The notes beneath the pieces are model-generated. The model did not search any database. It was not told the DNA's origin and saw only the letters and a program-made list of their open reading frames with translations. Of a DNA stretch of 24,834 nucleotides, positions 22,955-24,834 are shown piece after piece. Numbering within the stretch: the first letter of the stretch is position 1; every line of letters starts with the position of its first letter. This DNA is from Minisyncoccota bacterium (lineage in GTDB: Bacteria > Patescibacteriota > Minisyncoccia > Phycocordibacterales > JAQTLZ01), in assembly GCA_028710915.1 (NCBI GenBank), contig JAQTTF010000007.1, positions 1-24,834 of the forward strand, given 5' to 3'. The position numbers were made by a program, and so were the translations under genes.

Positions 22955-22962
22955 GGTATAAT
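22955..22962 (+). promoter_or_regulatory. -10 box of the large surface protein gene
   Basis: GGTATAAT with TATAAT at 22957-22962. A TTGGTT at 22933-22938 (18-base spacer) is a weak -35. The ATG at 23017 is 54 bases downstream. Confidence 0.6.
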
Positions 22963-22975
22963 AAAAAGGAACAAA

Positions 22976-22998
22976 AAAGACGCTTCGTCGGCGTTTTT
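22976..22998 (+). terminator. Terminator-like hairpin in the leader of the surface protein gene
   Basis: AAAGACGC (22976-22983) pairs with GCGTTTTT (22991-22998), with one G-U pair, and ends in a T5 run. It lies after the promoter and before the ATG, so it would act on this gene's own transcript as attenuator or 5' stabiliser. The minus strand also reads as a terminator. Confidence 0.5.
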
Positions 22999-23016
22999 AA
23001 CAGCTCAATAAAAATA

Positions 23017-24834
23017 ATGAAAAAAATATATTCTTTATTACTCCTCTGCCTTTTGGTTTCTGCATCAGTCGTATCCCGCCCGATCTTTGCATCGGCCGAT
23101 AGCGGATTTCTCGAGACTCCTCAAGTCGATGTAACAGATATTAAGCTTGGAAGCCAGACTTTCAAAAGCGGAGATACTATCTCTGGTAATTTTACTATTG
23201 TGAACGGAAGCACGTTCGATGTTCCCGATGTTTCTTACACGATTACTCTTACGGGGAACTATCAAGATGGTATCGCAACAGAAAGTTACGATACGAAAAC
23301 ATTCGGTCCCATTTCTCTTAAATCTCAAGAAGTGAGAACTATTCCATTTTCTTACAAACTTCCTGAGGCTATAAGCGGAGACAATTTGGGTATTCAGATT
23401 CGAAATTACTTAAAGACCGGAGTGTCTCTGGGATGGCGAGATACTATGATTACTGTTACTGGAGGAAGTGCTTTTGCGAAAATTACTGATGCACACGTCG
23501 CTATTGGTGATAATCAGTTTGGTCTTCAAGATGGTCCGGTGATAAAAAAAGATGAATCAGGATCAGTTGTCGTCACTCTATCAAATACTGGAAGCTCTAC
23601 GATTTCTGTCATCCCTACGGTCGCTATTTTTGCTCAATCTGCTGTTGGGAAACAGCTCTCGACTCAAACCGGGGTTTCATTCGATATTGCTCCACTAGGA
23701 ACAAAGACACAGACCTTCTCTCTTCCCACCTTCAATTATGTCGGCGGTGTATACACAGGAGTTGTTTCTTTTCTAGATACTGCTGGTATTACTCGCGCTC
23801 CTTCCGTTGCATTTCGTTATATTGTATCGGGTGCCATTGGTACTATCCAATCGATTACTTCAAAGATAACTTCGGTACAAGTGGGAGATACGATTCCTCT
23901 TATTGCAAATATTGCCGGCGCTCCTTACGATATCCAAACTGGAGAAGGCGTTGCTACAGGTACAGCACAACTTTCTATTTCGCTTTTTAATGAAAAAGAT
24001 GAGCTTGTAGGAAAAACCGACAGTGTAGTAGACCTAAATGGCTCTGCTTCACAAAGTTTGAATGTAAGCGCGCTTGTTGGAGCGGTTGCTCTTCGAACAG
24101 AAGCGACCCTTTCTTATCAAGGAGCTGTAATATCTTCTTACAATGAAAACTTGTCTGGAAATTATGATGATGAAAAGGCTAAGGCGTTGATAGAAGCCTC
24201 AAACCAACTCCCTCTTACTCCCATTATTGCAGTAGGTGCCATTATCCTCATAGGAATTTTGGTTATTATCGCAGTATTCAAGAGAAAGGTTACTTCGACT
24301 GCGCTCGTCCTCATTTTCTCGATCGGAGTTCTAGGATTTATATTTTCTTCAGGTTCTATCAGTCTAAAAGCTTCAAACACTGCAGATTCTAATGTGGCGG
24401 CTATGTCTGCAGCAGATAAAGCCGCGGCAGCTCAGGCAAAAAAGGATTCAGCTGCGGCTGCGAAAGCAGCAAAGGCAGCAGCAAAACCTATCCGTGCAAG
24501 TTTTTTCAAAGTAGACAATAGCAAAGGGAAGCAAATAATGGTCGTTGCACCGTCATACAAGGCTATCGCAAATGGGAAAGGCGTTCCTTGGGAAGATATA
24601 GTAGCTAACTTTGAGAAGACACAAAATCCCGATGATTCTAATATCGATGAACTTGATCTTAATGCTGACAGTACCAGTCTCAATCACAAGTGTGTTTGTG
24701 CGGATTTGAAAGATCCGAAAAAAAGAGCAAAATGTACTCCTGGCGACCCGGCGTTTAACCAAGCTTTTGCCGATAGAATGACAAAGCTTTCTCGAACGGC
24801 TCATGATATTGCTCCAGAGATTTATGTCTCTTCT
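23017..24834 (+). CDS. Large secreted/surface membrane protein, N-terminal part (cut by window edge)
   Basis: The frame stays open for 606 codons from the ATG at 23017 to the window end. A signal peptide is clear: 'MKKIYSLLLLCLLVSASVVS' and a cleavage site after 'FASA' (about residue 28). Residues 30-390 are Thr/Ser/Gly/Val-rich and look like three or more beta-sandwich repeats ('VDVTDIKLGSQTFKSGDTIS', 'FAKITDAHVAIGDNQ', 'ITSKITSVQVGDTIPLIANI'). Two membrane helices follow (about 399-420 and 426-446), then an Ala/Lys-rich linker (about 459-490) and a further domain with three cysteines ('HKCVCADL', 'KRAKCTPGD'). It could be an adhesin, or a scaffold of an export machine. I cannot assign a family. 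Confidence 0.85.
   Translation, partial: MKKIYSLLLLCLLVSASVVSRPIFASADSGFLETPQVDVTDIKLGSQTFKSGDTISGNFTIVNGSTFDVPDVSYTITLTGNYQDGIATESYDTKTFGPISLKSQEVRTIPFSYKLPEAISGDNLGIQIRNYLKTGVSLGWRDTMITVTGGSAFAKITDAHVAIGDNQFGLQDGPVIKKDESGSVVVTLSNTGSSTISVIPTVAIFAQSAVGKQLSTQTGVSFDIAPLGTKTQTFSLPTFNYVGGVYTGVVSFLDTAGITRAPSVAFRYIVSGAIGTIQSITSKITSVQVGDTIPLIANIAGAPYDIQTGEGVATGTAQLSISLFNEKDELVGKTDSVVDLNGSASQSLNVSALVGAVALRTEATLSYQGAVISSYNENLSGNYDDEKAKALIEASNQLPLTPIIAVGAIILIGILVIIAVFKRKVTSTALVLIFSIGVLGFIFSSGSISLKASNTADSNVAAMSAADKAAAAQAKKDSAAAAKAAKAAAKPIRASFFKVDNSKGKQIMVVAPSYKAIANGKGVPWEDIVANFEKTQNPDDSNIDELDLNADSTSLNHKCVCADLKDPKKRAKCTPGDPAFNQAFADRMTKLSRTAHDIAPEIYVSS

Overview
The window reads as a piece of a Patescibacteria (Candidate Phyla Radiation) genome, most likely Parcubacteria. 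This rests on the gene set and order, not on a search. The features behind it are a compact type IV pilus locus of the Parcubacteria kind, almost no Shine-Dalgarno sequences, many overlapping genes, tRNA genes without an encoded CCA, and several envelope proteins of unclear function. TGA is used as an ordinary stop (for example gatC at 13762-13764), which argues against the lineages that read TGA as glycine.

Layout. Positions 1-6603 hold the pilus motor and inner-membrane platform: pilM (cut by the window edge), pilN-like, pilO-like, a small RPDPFAP-motif protein, pilB, a lone receiver-domain response regulator, pilT and pilC. Positions 6612-7994 hold two type IV pilins, each with its own promoter and terminator; the first has a long structured leader. 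Positions 8012-11289 are an operon of the prepilin peptidase pilD, three further prepilin-like proteins and a PilX/GspK-like protein. Together these make an almost complete pilus for retraction, attachment or DNA uptake.

Positions 11392-15194 carry housekeeping genes: ligA (NAD-dependent DNA ligase), gatC and gatA. They are followed by a membrane-anchored HEPN-like protein (15228-15809) and an initiator-like tRNA-Met with a strong terminator. A structured non-coding stretch of about 200 bases lies at 15985-16188. Positions 16242-22352 are an envelope region: a histidine-rich membrane protein, a DedA-family protein, GT4 and GT2 glycosyltransferases, a clan GH-A-like glycosidase, a PAP2_C/sphingomyelin-synthase-like protein, a YdjM-like membrane protein and a small single-pass protein. 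Positions 22559-22825 hold tRNA-Asp and tRNA-Met on the minus strand, with an unusual interrupted inverted copy of the tRNA-Asp 3' end. From 23017 to the window end runs the start of a large secreted or surface membrane protein (606 codons, no stop reached).

Most notable signals. (1) At least seven genes have a -10 hexamer ending only 5-7 bases before the ATG, which predicts leaderless mRNAs; the two pilins are exceptions with long leaders. (2) All three tRNAs have non-consensus T-loops, two of them lacking U55. (3) The 3' half of tRNA-Asp is followed by an inverted copy of itself that is split by a 22-base hairpin. (4) The first pilin leader could fold into a three-way junction. None of these could be tested by search or folding software here.
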